From positions 1-41,064 of the forward strand of contig CALKWL010000084.1 in the NCBI GenBank assembly GCA_938004235.1: a stretch of DNA of 41,064 bases, given 5' to 3'. The position numbers and the translations under genes were made by a program. This DNA is from an uncultured Gammaproteobacteria bacterium (lineage in GTDB: Bacteria; Pseudomonadota; Gammaproteobacteria; Halothiobacillales; Halothiobacillaceae). Below the pieces are notes generated by a model. It worked only from the letters and a program-made list of their open reading frames with translations. It did not search any database and had not been told where the DNA came from. How positions within the stretch are numbered: position 1 is the stretch's first letter; every line of letters starts with the position of its first letter. Shown here one piece after another: positions 16,282 through 23,812 of this stretch.

Positions 16282-17330
16282 CAACGCAGAATCACGCCTT
16301 CGTTCCCATTGCGCGCGACCATACGCCCCATGACCCAAGGCTGCTCGCCCACGGCGTGCAAGCGCGTCATCACAGCATCCGCCTGATCGGCGGCGACCAT
16401 CAGCACCATGCCGACACCGTTATTGAAGGTGCGGTACATTTCGTGCGCCGCGACATTGCCGCCTTCGCGGATCCACTGGAATACCGGGGCGGGAGTCCAT
16501 GAGGCGGTATCGACTTCGGCGGCGAGGTTTTCGCCATACACGCGCGGCAGGTTCTCGGTCAGGCCGCCGCCGGTGATGTGACACAGGCCATGGATGCCGG
16601 ACTCGGCATCGCGCAAAAGCGGCAGCAGACTCTTGACGTAGATGCGGGTCGGCGCAAGCAGGGCGTCGGCCAGGCTCACCTCGCCGCAGGGTTGGTTCAA
16701 GTCGGCCTGGGTGAGCGCCAGCACCTTGCGAATCAGCGAATACCCGTTGGAATGTGCGCCGGAGGACGGCAGACCGATCAGTACATCGCCCGCACGCACC
16801 TGTGAGCCGTCCAACATCTGCTCCTTTTCGACAATGCCCACGGCAAAGCCGGCCAGGTCGTAGTCGCCTGCCTCGTACATGCCCGGCATTTCGGCGGTTT
16901 CGCCGCCCACCAGGGCGCAGCCTGCAAGCTCACAGCCCTCGGCAATGCCGGTGACCACACGCGCCGCCACGTCCACGGACAGCTTGCCCGTGGCGTAATA
17001 ATCGAGGAAAAACAAAGGCTCTGCGCCTTGTACCAGAATGTCGTTGACGCACATGGCCACCAGATCGACGCCGATATGGTCGTGGCGGTCCAGGTCAATC
17101 GCCAAGCGCAATTTGGTGCCGACACCATCCGTACCAGACACCAGCACGGGCTTTTTGTAGCCTTCGGGTAACTCGAACAACGCGCCAAAACCGCCCAAGC
17201 CGCCCAGTACGCCAGGGCGACGTGTGCGTGCCACAGCGGGTTTGATGCGCTCCACCAGCGCATTGCCAGCGTCAATGTCTACACCGGCGTCGCGGTAGCT
17301 CAAGGTTGGGGCATCTGTGGATTGGCTCAT
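16281..17330 (-). CDS. purM: Phosphoribosylformylglycinamidine cyclo-ligase PurM
   Basis: AIR synthase, the fifth step of purine synthesis, using ATP to close the imidazole ring. The protein is 349 residues, normal for the family, with LSYRDAGVDIDAGN at the start, GTDGVGTKLRLA, MCVNDILVQGAEPLFFLDY, GGETAEMPGMY, and HITGGGLTENLPRV in the C-terminal half. ATG 17330 fits the usual N-terminus; a GTG at 17339 would add three residues. It leads a purM-purN-epimerase operon divergent from the phosphatidyltransferase gene. Confidence 0.96.
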   Translation of the reverse strand: MSQSTDAPTLSYRDAGVDIDAGNALVERIKPAVARTRRPGVLGGLGGFGALFELPEGYKKPVLVSGTDGVGTKLRLAIDLDRHDHIGVDLVAMCVNDILVQGAEPLFFLDYYATGKLSVDVAARVVTGIAEGCELAGCALVGGETAEMPGMYEAGDYDLAGFAVGIVEKEQMLDGSQVRAGDVLIGLPSSGAHSNGYSLIRKVLALTQADLNQPCGEVSLADALLAPTRIYVKSLLPLLRDAESGIHGLCHITGGGLTENLPRVYGENLAAEVDTASWTPAPVFQWIREGGNVAAHEMYRTFNNGVGMVLMVAADQADAVMTRLHAVGEQPWVMGRMVARNGNEGVILR

Positions 17331-17362
17331 GGTGTTCACGCGAGACTAAAATGGGGTGTGCT

Positions 17363-17368
17363 ATTGTA
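17363..17368 (-). promoter_or_regulatory. Possible -10 element of the purM operon
   Basis: On the minus strand the divergent purM/phosphatidyltransferase gap reads TACAAT, preceded by TG, about 32 bases upstream of the purM ATG. No convincing -35 hexamer stands at the right spacing. It is offered only as the best visible candidate in this short intergenic gap. Confidence 0.35.
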
Positions 17369-17403
17369 CATGCCAGCTTCGTTTGCTGCTCCTATCCGCA
17401 TCT

Positions 17404-17973
17404 ATGCAACCGCAACCATCCTCGCTCAGACATTTGCCTAATCTGATTACGCTCATACGTATGGCGCTCATCCCGTGGATTGCATGGGCGTTGTATGAGG
17501 CGCGTTATGCCGATGCCTTTGTATTATTTGCCCTGGCGACCCTGAGTGATGCGCTCGACGGTTTCCTGGCGCGACATTTCGGTTGGCAAAGCCGCCTGGG
17601 CGCCATTCTCGACCCGCTGGCCGACAAGGGCATGATCCTCGCCGCCATGCTGGCGCTGGTCATGGACGGACTGTTGCCTTTGTGGTTATTGCTGATTTCC
17701 CTGCTGCGCGATGTTTCGATTGTGACGCTTGCCGCGCACTACAACTTTTTTGTGCGCCCGGGCTTTGTGCCGCGCCCCTCCTTGTTTGGCAAGCTGCATA
17801 CCGTGCTTGAAGCCAGCCTGATTCTGGTGGTGATTCTCGCGGCCTGGCAGGGCTGGGCGCTTGCTCTTTTGCGTGACGCCTTGCTCGTTCTGGTCGTCCT
17901 GTCCACCGTACTGAGCGGCACGGACTACTATCGCCAGTGGCGACGTCTGCCCGGCAAGGATGTCGCGCCTTGA
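17404..17973 (+). CDS. CDP-alcohol phosphatidyltransferase family protein
   Basis: Membrane enzyme of the family that includes PgsA and PssA. It transfers a phosphatidyl group from a CDP-lipid to an alcohol. The 189-residue protein contains the full signature DALDGFLAR followed by G...D...D (RLGAILDPLADKG), with all eight signature residues. About five hydrophobic helices follow. The acceptor cannot be assigned by eye; cardiolipin synthase-type and PgsA-type relatives are both plausible. Start ATG 17404 is chosen because the upstream extension (to 17356) is Cys/Leu-rich and would approach the purM promoter. The stop overlaps the hda start by one base (TGATG). Confidence 0.88.
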   Translation: MQPQPSSLRHLPNLITLIRMALIPWIAWALYEARYADAFVLFALATLSDALDGFLARHFGWQSRLGAILDPLADKGMILAAMLALVMDGLLPLWLLLISLLRDVSIVTLAAHYNFFVRPGFVPRPSLFGKLHTVLEASLILVVILAAWQGWALALLRDALLVLVVLSTVLSGTDYYRQWRRLPGKDVAP

Positions 17974-18677
17974 TGAAAGCCATCCAATCGGTTTTTGACT
18001 TTGGCGGTCGCCCGCAGCATACCCTGGAGCAATTCGTGCCGGGTGCAAACGCCTTGGGGCTGAGTCTGGTCAGGCGCATGGTCGAGCCGTCGGGCGAGGC
18101 ACAGCTGTATTTGTGGGGGGAGCCAGGATGCGGCAAAACGCATTTGCTGCACGGGGCTTGTCAGCACATGAGCACCCTTGGTTTACCCGCGGCCTATCTG
18201 TCGCTCGCCGATGCGTTGCATCCTGGCGCACTCGATGGACTGGAGCAGCTCGCCCTGGTGACGCTGGATGATATTCAGGCCGTGGTGGGGCAAGACGCTT
18301 GGGAATTGGCCCTGTTTGATCTCATCAACCGTTTGCGTGAGCAACAGGTTCCTCTGCTGCTGGCCGCCGATGTTCCGCCGGTTATGTTGCAGGTGCGGCT
18401 GCCCGATTTGGCCTCGCGCCTGGCTTGGGGAACGGTGGTGCATCTTGAGGTCTTGAGCGACGCAGGCAAGCGCGAAGTGCTGCGCGCCCAGGCGTTCGAG
18501 CGCGGCATGGAGCTTTCCGATGAGGTGATTGATTTTATGTTCGCTCACTTGCCGCGTGGTCTGGACGCTCTGCTCAATGGCCTGGATGCCCTGGATCGCG
18601 CCTCCATGACGCAACAGCGGAAGGTTACGCTTCCGCTGTTGCGCGAGGTTGTTCGTCGTATAGCTGTGTCAAGGTGA
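17973..18677 (+). CDS. hda: DnaA regulatory inactivator Hda
   Basis: Short AAA+ DnaA homologue that, with the beta clamp, stimulates hydrolysis of DnaA-bound ATP and prevents re-initiation of replication. The 234-residue protein has an N-terminal FDFGGR segment that may serve the clamp contact, Walker A GEPGCGKT at 49-56, Walker B LVTLDDIQ near 95-102, and a sensor region (LPDLASRLAWG). The DnaA DNA-binding domain is absent, as expected. Its start overlaps the phosphatidyltransferase stop. Only three bases separate its stop from the convergent accessory ATPase gene. Confidence 0.94.
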   Translation: MKAIQSVFDFGGRPQHTLEQFVPGANALGLSLVRRMVEPSGEAQLYLWGEPGCGKTHLLHGACQHMSTLGLPAAYLSLADALHPGALDGLEQLALVTLDDIQAVVGQDAWELALFDLINRLREQQVPLLLAADVPPVMLQVRLPDLASRLAWGTVVHLEVLSDAGKREVLRAQAFERGMELSDEVIDFMFAHLPRGLDALLNGLDALDRASMTQQRKVTLPLLREVVRRIAVSR

Positions 18678-18680
18678 TTT

Positions 18681-20105
18681 TTAATGCTTCAACACACTTT
18701 TAGGCTTGACGCCGCCTTTGCGGCCTAGGCCGAACCCTACTCGGTAAAGATCAGGCATATCAATGCGACCGTCTTTACGAAGTTCAATCAAGCCAATGCG
18801 AATCAAGTCATCTCGAACGCCATCCCAACCACGCTCAGCGTGTTGAGGGGGTAGGCGATCCAAACGGATGCCTTGTGGACCATCGGGGTAGTGTTGCTGC
18901 CAATACTCCAAAATTGCAGAGTACTCGCAGGGGACGTTCATGCCACGCAATACAGACAAAACATCGGGTACCCACGGGTAGTCCTCTGCAATTTCAGCGA
19001 CTCGGATTTCTGAGGCTTTTTGAATGCCGCGCTTGATGCTTTCATAGTGCAGGGCGTGAGAGGCGTCAGGATAACGCTCTTGGGTGTCTTCGGCGGCCTG
19101 TCGGATGGCTGCCAAAAACGAGCGTGGTGATGTTTGTCCGCGCCCATCGGCCAAATGTCCCACCGACCAGGTGTAAGGCACGCCACGCTTGGCGTTTGTT
19201 CCCATCCACGCGCCCGCGATTTTTTCGAACACCATCCTTTGTTCTGCTGTTTCGCGTTTGAGCTCATCGGGCAAGCGCCAGATATCATCTTCGGCGTAAA
19301 GTTCCTTTTGCAGTACGGCCTTGCATATGTCCCGCAATAACTTGCCATTAGGCTCTGGCGCATTAATCAGGCGTTGCCACAGTAGGCCATGCAAATCATG
19401 ACGTGCCCAGGCGAGCTCGGTTTTGGTCGCAACAAGTTTGGAGGCATCCGGAAAATTGAATACCGTTCGTTCGGCCTGATCCTCACGCAGAAACACTTTG
19501 CCAGAAAGCCCGGGGAAGGGGCGTAGCCAGAGGAGCGCACGCAAAAGACCACGCACGATCTCGTCCATACGCATCCAGTCACCGCTTGTGCGGTCAAGGG
19601 CATCAAACACAATGAGGCCTCGCCAGTTGCGGCTGGTTTGCATCAGGTTTGCGGCTGCTTCAGGAGAGTGCTTGAGCCACGCCACGGTATCGCTCCAGGA
19701 ATCGCTAGGAACGGACATGTCTTGATGTTTGGCAATCCAGCGCAGAATGACGGCACGCCATGTGTCATAGGCATCAACTTGGTCGCCATGAAGCTTGTTG
19801 AAGGTGTCTGCATTCGGATAGTCGTGAATTGCCTCCTGCTCGGAAAAACCAATATCAACCTTGATTTGATCCAATTCCGGCATGGTTGAACCCAATGTGG
19901 CGCGCAGCTCTTCTGACCTTAAGGCCGCAGTCCAGAATGATTTACCTACTCCCCGTGCGCCCACAACGACATGGGCATCCAATCGCAAAGCCTTGTGATG
20001 TGACGGAGGAATGTAGAGCGTAGCGGGTTCGGGAGCTTCCCCCGCACTGCTCGTTTCAAGATGGGCTGCGATAATCGCCTTGCGTAGTTCTGTTGCGTTA
20101 GTCAT
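18681..20105 (-). CDS. P-loop ATPase of the three-gene accessory cassette
   Basis: Third gene of the cassette; 474 residues and no family I can name. Walker A is GARGVGKS at 49-56. A Walker B-like strand, LIVFDALDR, is at 164-172, and KVFLRED at 203-209 could be a sensor strand, so a STAND- or AAA-like NTPase is likely. The C-terminal third (from about residue 370) alternates short helices and ends with a basic GLGRKGGVKPKSVLKH tail; the LIRIGLIELRKDGRI segment resembles the wing of a winged helix, so DNA or regulatory binding is possible. ATG 20105 overlaps the upstream gene by ATGA and has GGAG seven bases before it. Base composition is more AT-rich than the flanks. Confidence 0.85.
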   Translation of the reverse strand: MTNATELRKAIIAAHLETSSAGEAPEPATLYIPPSHHKALRLDAHVVVGARGVGKSFWTAALRSEELRATLGSTMPELDQIKVDIGFSEQEAIHDYPNADTFNKLHGDQVDAYDTWRAVILRWIAKHQDMSVPSDSWSDTVAWLKHSPEAAANLMQTSRNWRGLIVFDALDRTSGDWMRMDEIVRGLLRALLWLRPFPGLSGKVFLREDQAERTVFNFPDASKLVATKTELAWARHDLHGLLWQRLINAPEPNGKLLRDICKAVLQKELYAEDDIWRLPDELKRETAEQRMVFEKIAGAWMGTNAKRGVPYTWSVGHLADGRGQTSPRSFLAAIRQAAEDTQERYPDASHALHYESIKRGIQKASEIRVAEIAEDYPWVPDVLSVLRGMNVPCEYSAILEYWQQHYPDGPQGIRLDRLPPQHAERGWDGVRDDLIRIGLIELRKDGRIDMPDLYRVGFGLGRKGGVKPKSVLKH

Positions 20106-21439
20106 GACGGGACTCCAAGTTCTGCTTTAATGCCCGCAATCAAATCGCCAAACACAGCATCAATTTCTTGGCTGTCGATACCCTCCAGTCGCCCATGGAG
20201 CGAGCGCAATGCGGCGAAACTACGGTGCCACTTCACCTGCCAAGGCGCATGAGGCGCAGAGTCATCAGCGGCATCAAAATTCCACGCGCTGCTAAGTAGC
20301 TTACCGGCGGGAACCTCATCGTAAAGCGCATCGGCAAAAAGATCATAGGCAGCATCACGCAGGCCATCCATGTATTCGACTCGGTCGATTTCCGGCACCA
20401 TCGCCGCGACGATTTGCAGTCGCTCACGAATCTCTTCCGCGACACCCATTCGCAGCCAGTGATTGAACAAAATGCGGTAGCCAGACCAAGTTTGGCTACC
20501 GTCCAAAGCAAAGAGCAAGACCAGTTTTGCACCAAGGTCAGTCACGCAGCTTGCAGCAACTTCATCAATACCCGCGCGCGAGTCAATCAAAATGACATCA
20601 GGCTTAACGCGCGCTTCTAAGTCGTTAATCAGACGCTGGAGGCGTGTTGACCAGTTTTCGCGTGAGCCATCCTTGTTCAGCTTGGGCATCCAAACTCGTC
20701 CAAGTTTGGAAATATATTCGCCGGGATCCGAACCGTGCGCGGGGACAACGTGGATTTCACCGTCATAAGAAAGTGTGCTCATGGCCACCATGGATTCAAA
20801 CACAACGCTGGTGTTATCAACCAAATCTTCCACCAGCCAGTCGGTGATGCCGTACATGGGCTGGCGATCAGATGGCAGCAGTGCGGTGGACAAGTCAGGC
20901 GATTCGAGATCGAGATCCAATACCAAAACGCGCTTGCCTGCCTGTGCCAATGACCAAGCCGAGGCGGCCAGTGCTGTGGAACGACCCACACCGCCTTTGA
21001 TGGAAAAGAACACGATGCGTGGAGCGCCACGGGACTCCTCCGCAATGGATGCCCAATCACCTTCCGTGGCAAGGCGATCGACGAACCATATTTTTGGAAA
21101 ACCTTCGAGTGGAAAGACTGTTGCGCCATCGCAAGCCGTTTCGCGTTCGGTCTCGAACAAGAGCACTGACTCCGCAGGATAACCATGTGCTTCAAGCTTA
21201 TTCGAGAGACTTTTCGCCATTAGATTAATAGTTACTAGCGAGTTTTCGTCTTTGGCCGCACTTTCTGGTGCAATCAAACGCACGCGGCCATTCAAGTCAC
21301 GGTTAATTAGCAACCAGTCAAGGCCATCCATCAACGCGTTTGTTGAGTCCTGGTGGGTTTTAAAATGCTCTTTGATCTCTGGAATGATTTGATCAAAAGT
21401 AACAGCGGACTCTTTGTAATCATCAAATAGCTTTCTCAT
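20102..21439 (-). CDS. ParA/MinD-like ATPase with variant KGGVGR P-loop
   Basis: Middle gene of the cassette; 445 residues. The N-terminal 140 residues are of unknown fold. A deviant-Walker ATPase core then begins: KGGVGRST at 148-155, where arginine replaces the usual second P-loop lysine; LDLDLESPD (Walker A', from 174); and Walker B VILIDSRAG at 282-290. The first lysine (signature Lys148) is kept. This resembles the group known as KGGVGR-motif variant ATPases. ParA/MinD proteins move or position cargo, but no centromere-like site or partner ParB is seen, so a role in partitioning is doubtful. GGGAGGG stands seven bases before ATG 21439, which overlaps the preceding gene by ATGA. Confidence 0.88.
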   Translation of the reverse strand: MRKLFDDYKESAVTFDQIIPEIKEHFKTHQDSTNALMDGLDWLLINRDLNGRVRLIAPESAAKDENSLVTINLMAKSLSNKLEAHGYPAESVLLFETERETACDGATVFPLEGFPKIWFVDRLATEGDWASIAEESRGAPRIVFFSIKGGVGRSTALAASAWSLAQAGKRVLVLDLDLESPDLSTALLPSDRQPMYGITDWLVEDLVDNTSVVFESMVAMSTLSYDGEIHVVPAHGSDPGEYISKLGRVWMPKLNKDGSRENWSTRLQRLINDLEARVKPDVILIDSRAGIDEVAASCVTDLGAKLVLLFALDGSQTWSGYRILFNHWLRMGVAEEIRERLQIVAAMVPEIDRVEYMDGLRDAAYDLFADALYDEVPAGKLLSSAWNFDAADDSAPHAPWQVKWHRSFAALRSLHGRLEGIDSQEIDAVFGDLIAGIKAELGVPS

Positions 21440-21852
21440 AGCAAACCCTCCCGCTGCGCTTTTTTTACCAATTCGCGCACAGTATCTGCGCCGCTTTTGT
21501 GCTGGCTAACGCGGGCATCATCAAATCGATTTTGGTTCGCATAGCGTTGGTTTATGCCCCAGTCGATAAAAGGATTGGTGTTGGGCAAAACGTAAGCAGC
21601 ACCGCGATGATGACCACAACGGTAGCTTTCAAAACGTCCCCAGATGCCATCGGCGTGTTTACAATCTACGCCTTTCGTAGGCCGATCTTTCGCGGTGTCA
21701 AATGACATACCAAAAGCAAGCATCAAGCGTTTCAAACCACATTCTGTGGCTAGTCCATATAAATGATCGGCATTCGCTAAGCGTTTCTGAGCAAGAAGCA
21801 GCTCTGCATCGTCCCAGTGACGATTGTGGGCATCAAGAAAATCAGTTTGCAT
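21436..21852 (-). CDS. Small HEPN-like helical protein, first gene of the cassette
   Basis: 138 residues, function not recognised. The N-terminal HWDDAELLLAQKRLANADH and the following LATECGLKRLML have the spacing of the first two helices of HEPN proteins (A-x-LLL...A...H...A-E-x-LK). One Arg-x5-His pair (R24/H30) lies in this region, and a basic-aromatic stretch RFESYRCGHHRG follows at 73-84. HEPN domains are often RNases in toxin-antitoxin and defence loci, but the catalytic motif normally sits nearer the C-terminus, so nuclease activity is uncertain. ATG 21852 is chosen because extension to 21942 would enter the neighbouring lipoprotein gene. Its ribosome-binding site is weak, unlike those of the two following genes. 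Confidence 0.75.
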   Translation of the reverse strand: MQTDFLDAHNRHWDDAELLLAQKRLANADHLYGLATECGLKRLMLAFGMSFDTAKDRPTKGVDCKHADGIWGRFESYRCGHHRGAAYVLPNTNPFIDWGINQRYANQNRFDDARVSQHKSGADTVRELVKKAQREGLL

Positions 21853-21878
21853 AAATCGAAATCTCACTGGTGTGCTCA

Positions 21879-21908
21879 CTAACAGGGTGTTGAAACACAT
21901 CTTGTTAG
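21879..21908. promoter_or_regulatory. Nested palindrome upstream of the accessory cassette
   Basis: Two concentric inverted repeats: outer arms CTAACA (21879-21884) and TGTTAG (21903-21908), inner arms GTGTT (21887-21891) and AACAC (21894-21898). It lies 27 bases upstream of the first cassette gene and 13 bases past the lipoprotein stop. It could be an operator for the cassette or a hairpin ending the lipoprotein transcript. No T-run follows on the minus strand, which favours an operator or attenuator. Confidence 0.5.
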
Positions 21909-21920
21909 AGCTAAAACACC

Positions 21921-22328
21921 TTACTCCCGCGCCAGCCGCCAACCGTTTTCAGTTTTGACCAGATTGAGGGTCTGCTGGCGCGGTAGGCGGTCGCCGGTCT
22001 TGAAGTCGCCGTAAAGCAGGCTAAGCGAAACAAGATTCATACCCGCGCCCAGTTTGTCCAATGCGCCGCCGGGGGCTTGCTGCGCCTGTTCGGCGACGTC
22101 TTGCAAGCTCTTGGTGAACACCAGATCAAAGCTCACCTCGGCACTGTAGTGCTGGGCATCCTGCTGTATTCCGTCGACTTTCTTGAAGTTTTCGATACGG
22201 TAAATCGATTGGGGCGTGTTGGCTTTCAGTTCAATGGCGAGCAGTTTCTCTAGTTCGCTGACGCCGGGGGCGCCGGAGCAGCCGAGCAGCATGAGGCCAA
22301 GGCTAAGGACGATAAGGATACGTTGCAT
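21921..22328 (-). CDS. Predicted lipoprotein of unknown function
   Basis: 135 residues with a type II signal peptide: a short basic start, a hydrophobic stretch, and the lipobox LLGC with the modified Cys17, so it is expected to be lipid-anchored in the envelope. The mature part has mixed alpha/beta character, contains an NGWRL motif near its end, and matches no family I can name. It follows the DUF3301 gene by 12 bases on the same strand and is probably co-transcribed with it. Composition is like the chromosome rather than the cassette downstream. Confidence 0.82.
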   Translation of the reverse strand: MQRILIVLSLGLMLLGCSGAPGVSELEKLLAIELKANTPQSIYRIENFKKVDGIQQDAQHYSAEVSFDLVFTKSLQDVAEQAQQAPGGALDKLGAGMNLVSLSLLYGDFKTGDRLPRQQTLNLVKTENGWRLARE

Positions 22329-22340
22329 GGAGTTAGGGGC

Positions 22341-22781
22341 TCAGGGTTGGGGCGGTTTTTTGAAGGGGATAACGTTGCTTGCATCGCCGGGGTTTGTCGG
22401 GGCATCTTGCGACCCTGTCTGACGCGGGACGACGGGCGGCGCGGCAGCGGGGCTGTCGCTGACCAGGTTGAACTCCACGCCCAACAGGCGCCCACTGAGC
22501 AAAATCAGTTCGGCGGGCCAGCGATCGGCGCCCTGACGGCTGAATTCAAACTGGAAGATGCGGCGTATTGCCCAATGGCGCAGACCCGTGCGCGGGTCGG
22601 CATCACGCACGATGCGCCAGCTTTTCATGCCGACGCTGTCGTCGAGAAATTGCAGCCCCATGCGTTTACAGGTCTCACGCGCAAGGCGTTCGGCGTGTTC
22701 GCGCGCGCGCCAGTTGTTCCATGTGAGCATGGCGGCTGCGCCGAGTGCGCCAAAAAGAATCAGGGTTTGAGTGCTGAGCAT
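22341..22781 (-). CDS. DUF3301 family protein
   Basis: 146 residues. An N-terminal membrane helix (LILFGALGAAAMLTW) is followed by the family's conserved segment, with an early Cys (ARETCKRMGLQFLDDSV), then a run of basic-aromatic residues (WAIRRIFQFEFS) and a Pro-rich C-terminal tail ending NVIPFKKP. This matches the gammaproteobacterial DUF3301 proteins, for which no function is established. ATG 22781 is the only plausible start. A TACAAT hexamer on the minus strand at 22788-22793 ends only seven bases upstream of the ATG, so either that hexamer is not the promoter or the message is nearly leaderless. Confidence 0.85.
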   Translation of the reverse strand: MLSTQTLILFGALGAAAMLTWNNWRAREHAERLARETCKRMGLQFLDDSVGMKSWRIVRDADPRTGLRHWAIRRIFQFEFSRQGADRWPAELILLSGRLLGVEFNLVSDSPAAAPPVVPRQTGSQDAPTNPGDASNVIPFKKPPQP

Positions 22782-22804
22782 GGCAGGATTGTAGCAGTCT
22801 GGAG

Positions 22805-22832
22805 GGCGGCTGAAACAGGGATCTCAGCCGCC
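22805..22832. other. 9-bp-stem hairpin in the gap upstream of the DUF3301 gene
   Basis: Perfect inverted repeat GGCGGCTGA (22805-22813) and TCAGCCGCC (22824-22832) with a 10-base loop. It lies between the nitrilase-family gene and the DUF3301 gene, both on the minus strand. No T-run follows on either strand, so a terminator is possible but not shown. The rest of the 22782-23005 gap holds nothing I can support. Confidence 0.5.
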
Positions 22833-23005
22833 TGTGATTGATACGGCACGGACGTGGGGTGAACGCGCTGTCGCGGTGATTCGGTCGCGGTACGCCACAT
22901 CAATAACATTCATTTGATTGGTGATTGATTCGCTCTTCCTGTGTTCTTTCAATCGGTGGCGCGACCTTGATCTGGGTCACGCGTTCAAACTTCATCTGGC
23001 CGAAT

Positions 23006-23812
23006 CTATAGGCGACGATGATGCAGCACGGGAAATCCGGTGCGCAGTGCGAATTGCTGTTCGCGGTCGATGGACGATACGGCCAGCCCCCAACCGTGCG
23101 CGTGTTGGGAAAGCACGCGCCCCCAGGGGTCGATGATCTGGCTGTGTCCGTAGGTTGTGCGCCCGGCGAAATGTTCCCCGCTTTGGGCGGCGGCGAGGAC
23201 GAAGCACTGGTTTTCAATGGCGCGCGCGCGCAGCAAAACCTCCCAGTGCGCCTGTCCGGTTGCCAGGGTGAAGGCGGCGGGCAGGGCGATGACTTCGACA
23301 TTTTGTGTGAGCATCTGGCGAAACAGTTCAGGAAAGCGCAGGTCGTAACATACGGCAAGTCCCAGCCGACCTACGGGGCTGTTGATGACGATGACTTCGT
23401 GACCGGGGGCGAAGTGCGCCGATTCCTGATGGGTTTCCCCGCCAGGCACGTTGACGTCAAACAGGTGAATCTTGTCGTAGCGGCGTTGCAGGATGCCGCG
23501 ATTGTCGTACACCAGGCAGGTGTTGCTCAGGCGACCGTCGCAGCTGCGCAGGGGCAGGGTGCCGCCGACCAGCCACAGGCCATGCCGCTGAGCCATGCGT
23601 ACCAGGGCGCTCTGGATGGGGCCGCAGCCAAAGTCTTCGGCGACGGCGTCGAGCTGTGAAGGCGAGGGCGTCATGCAGGCAAAATTTTCCGGCAACACAG
23701 CCAGTTGTGCGCCGCGCCCGGCGGCTTGCGCAAGCAACAAATCAGCCCAGGCAAGATTGCGGGCGACATCGGCGGTGGATTTCATCTGGATGACAGCCGC
23801 AGTCGTTTTCAT
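23006..23812 (-). CDS. Carbon-nitrogen hydrolase (nitrilase superfamily, Nit1-like)
   Basis: 268 residues, single-domain amidase of the nitrilase fold. The catalytic triad is visible: Glu42 (LPENF), Lys114 (RYDKIHLFDV) and Cys155 (AVCYDLRFPEL). The RFPELFR segment and the DKIHLFDV motif resemble the Nit1/NitFhit branch, whose known activity is hydrolysis of deaminated glutathione; that substrate is inference here. ATG 23812 overlaps the yhdP stop (ATGA), so the gene is translationally coupled to yhdP, an arrangement common in gammaproteobacteria. Confidence 0.93.
   Translation of the reverse strand: MKTTAAVIQMKSTADVARNLAWADLLLAQAAGRGAQLAVLPENFACMTPSPSQLDAVAEDFGCGPIQSALVRMAQRHGLWLVGGTLPLRSCDGRLSNTCLVYDNRGILQRRYDKIHLFDVNVPGGETHQESAHFAPGHEVIVINSPVGRLGLAVCYDLRFPELFRQMLTQNVEVIALPAAFTLATGQAHWEVLLRARAIENQCFVLAAAQSGEHFAGRTTYGHSQIIDPWGRVLSQHAHGWGLAVSSIDREQQFALRTGFPVLHHRRL

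Noticed and set aside
20102..21439. Plasmid-type partitioning (ParA) function for the KGGVGR ATPase
   Set aside because: No ParB partner, no iteron or parS-like array, no replication gene, and all flanking genes are chromosomal.
21853..21942. Upstream extension of the first cassette gene to 21942 (30 more residues)
   Set aside because: It would overlap the lipoprotein gene and the nested palindrome; the internal Met gives a better fit to the helical start.
22900..22995. A 31-codon open frame on the minus strand between the nitrilase-family and DUF3301 genes
   Set aside because: No ribosome-binding site, and it continues an overlapping shadow frame of the nitrilase gene. Its size is within chance for this GC content.
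22900..23358. A 152-codon minus-strand frame overlapping the nitrilase gene
   Set aside because: Cys/Pro/Arg-rich composition typical of a shadow frame, and it overlaps a gene with an intact catalytic triad.
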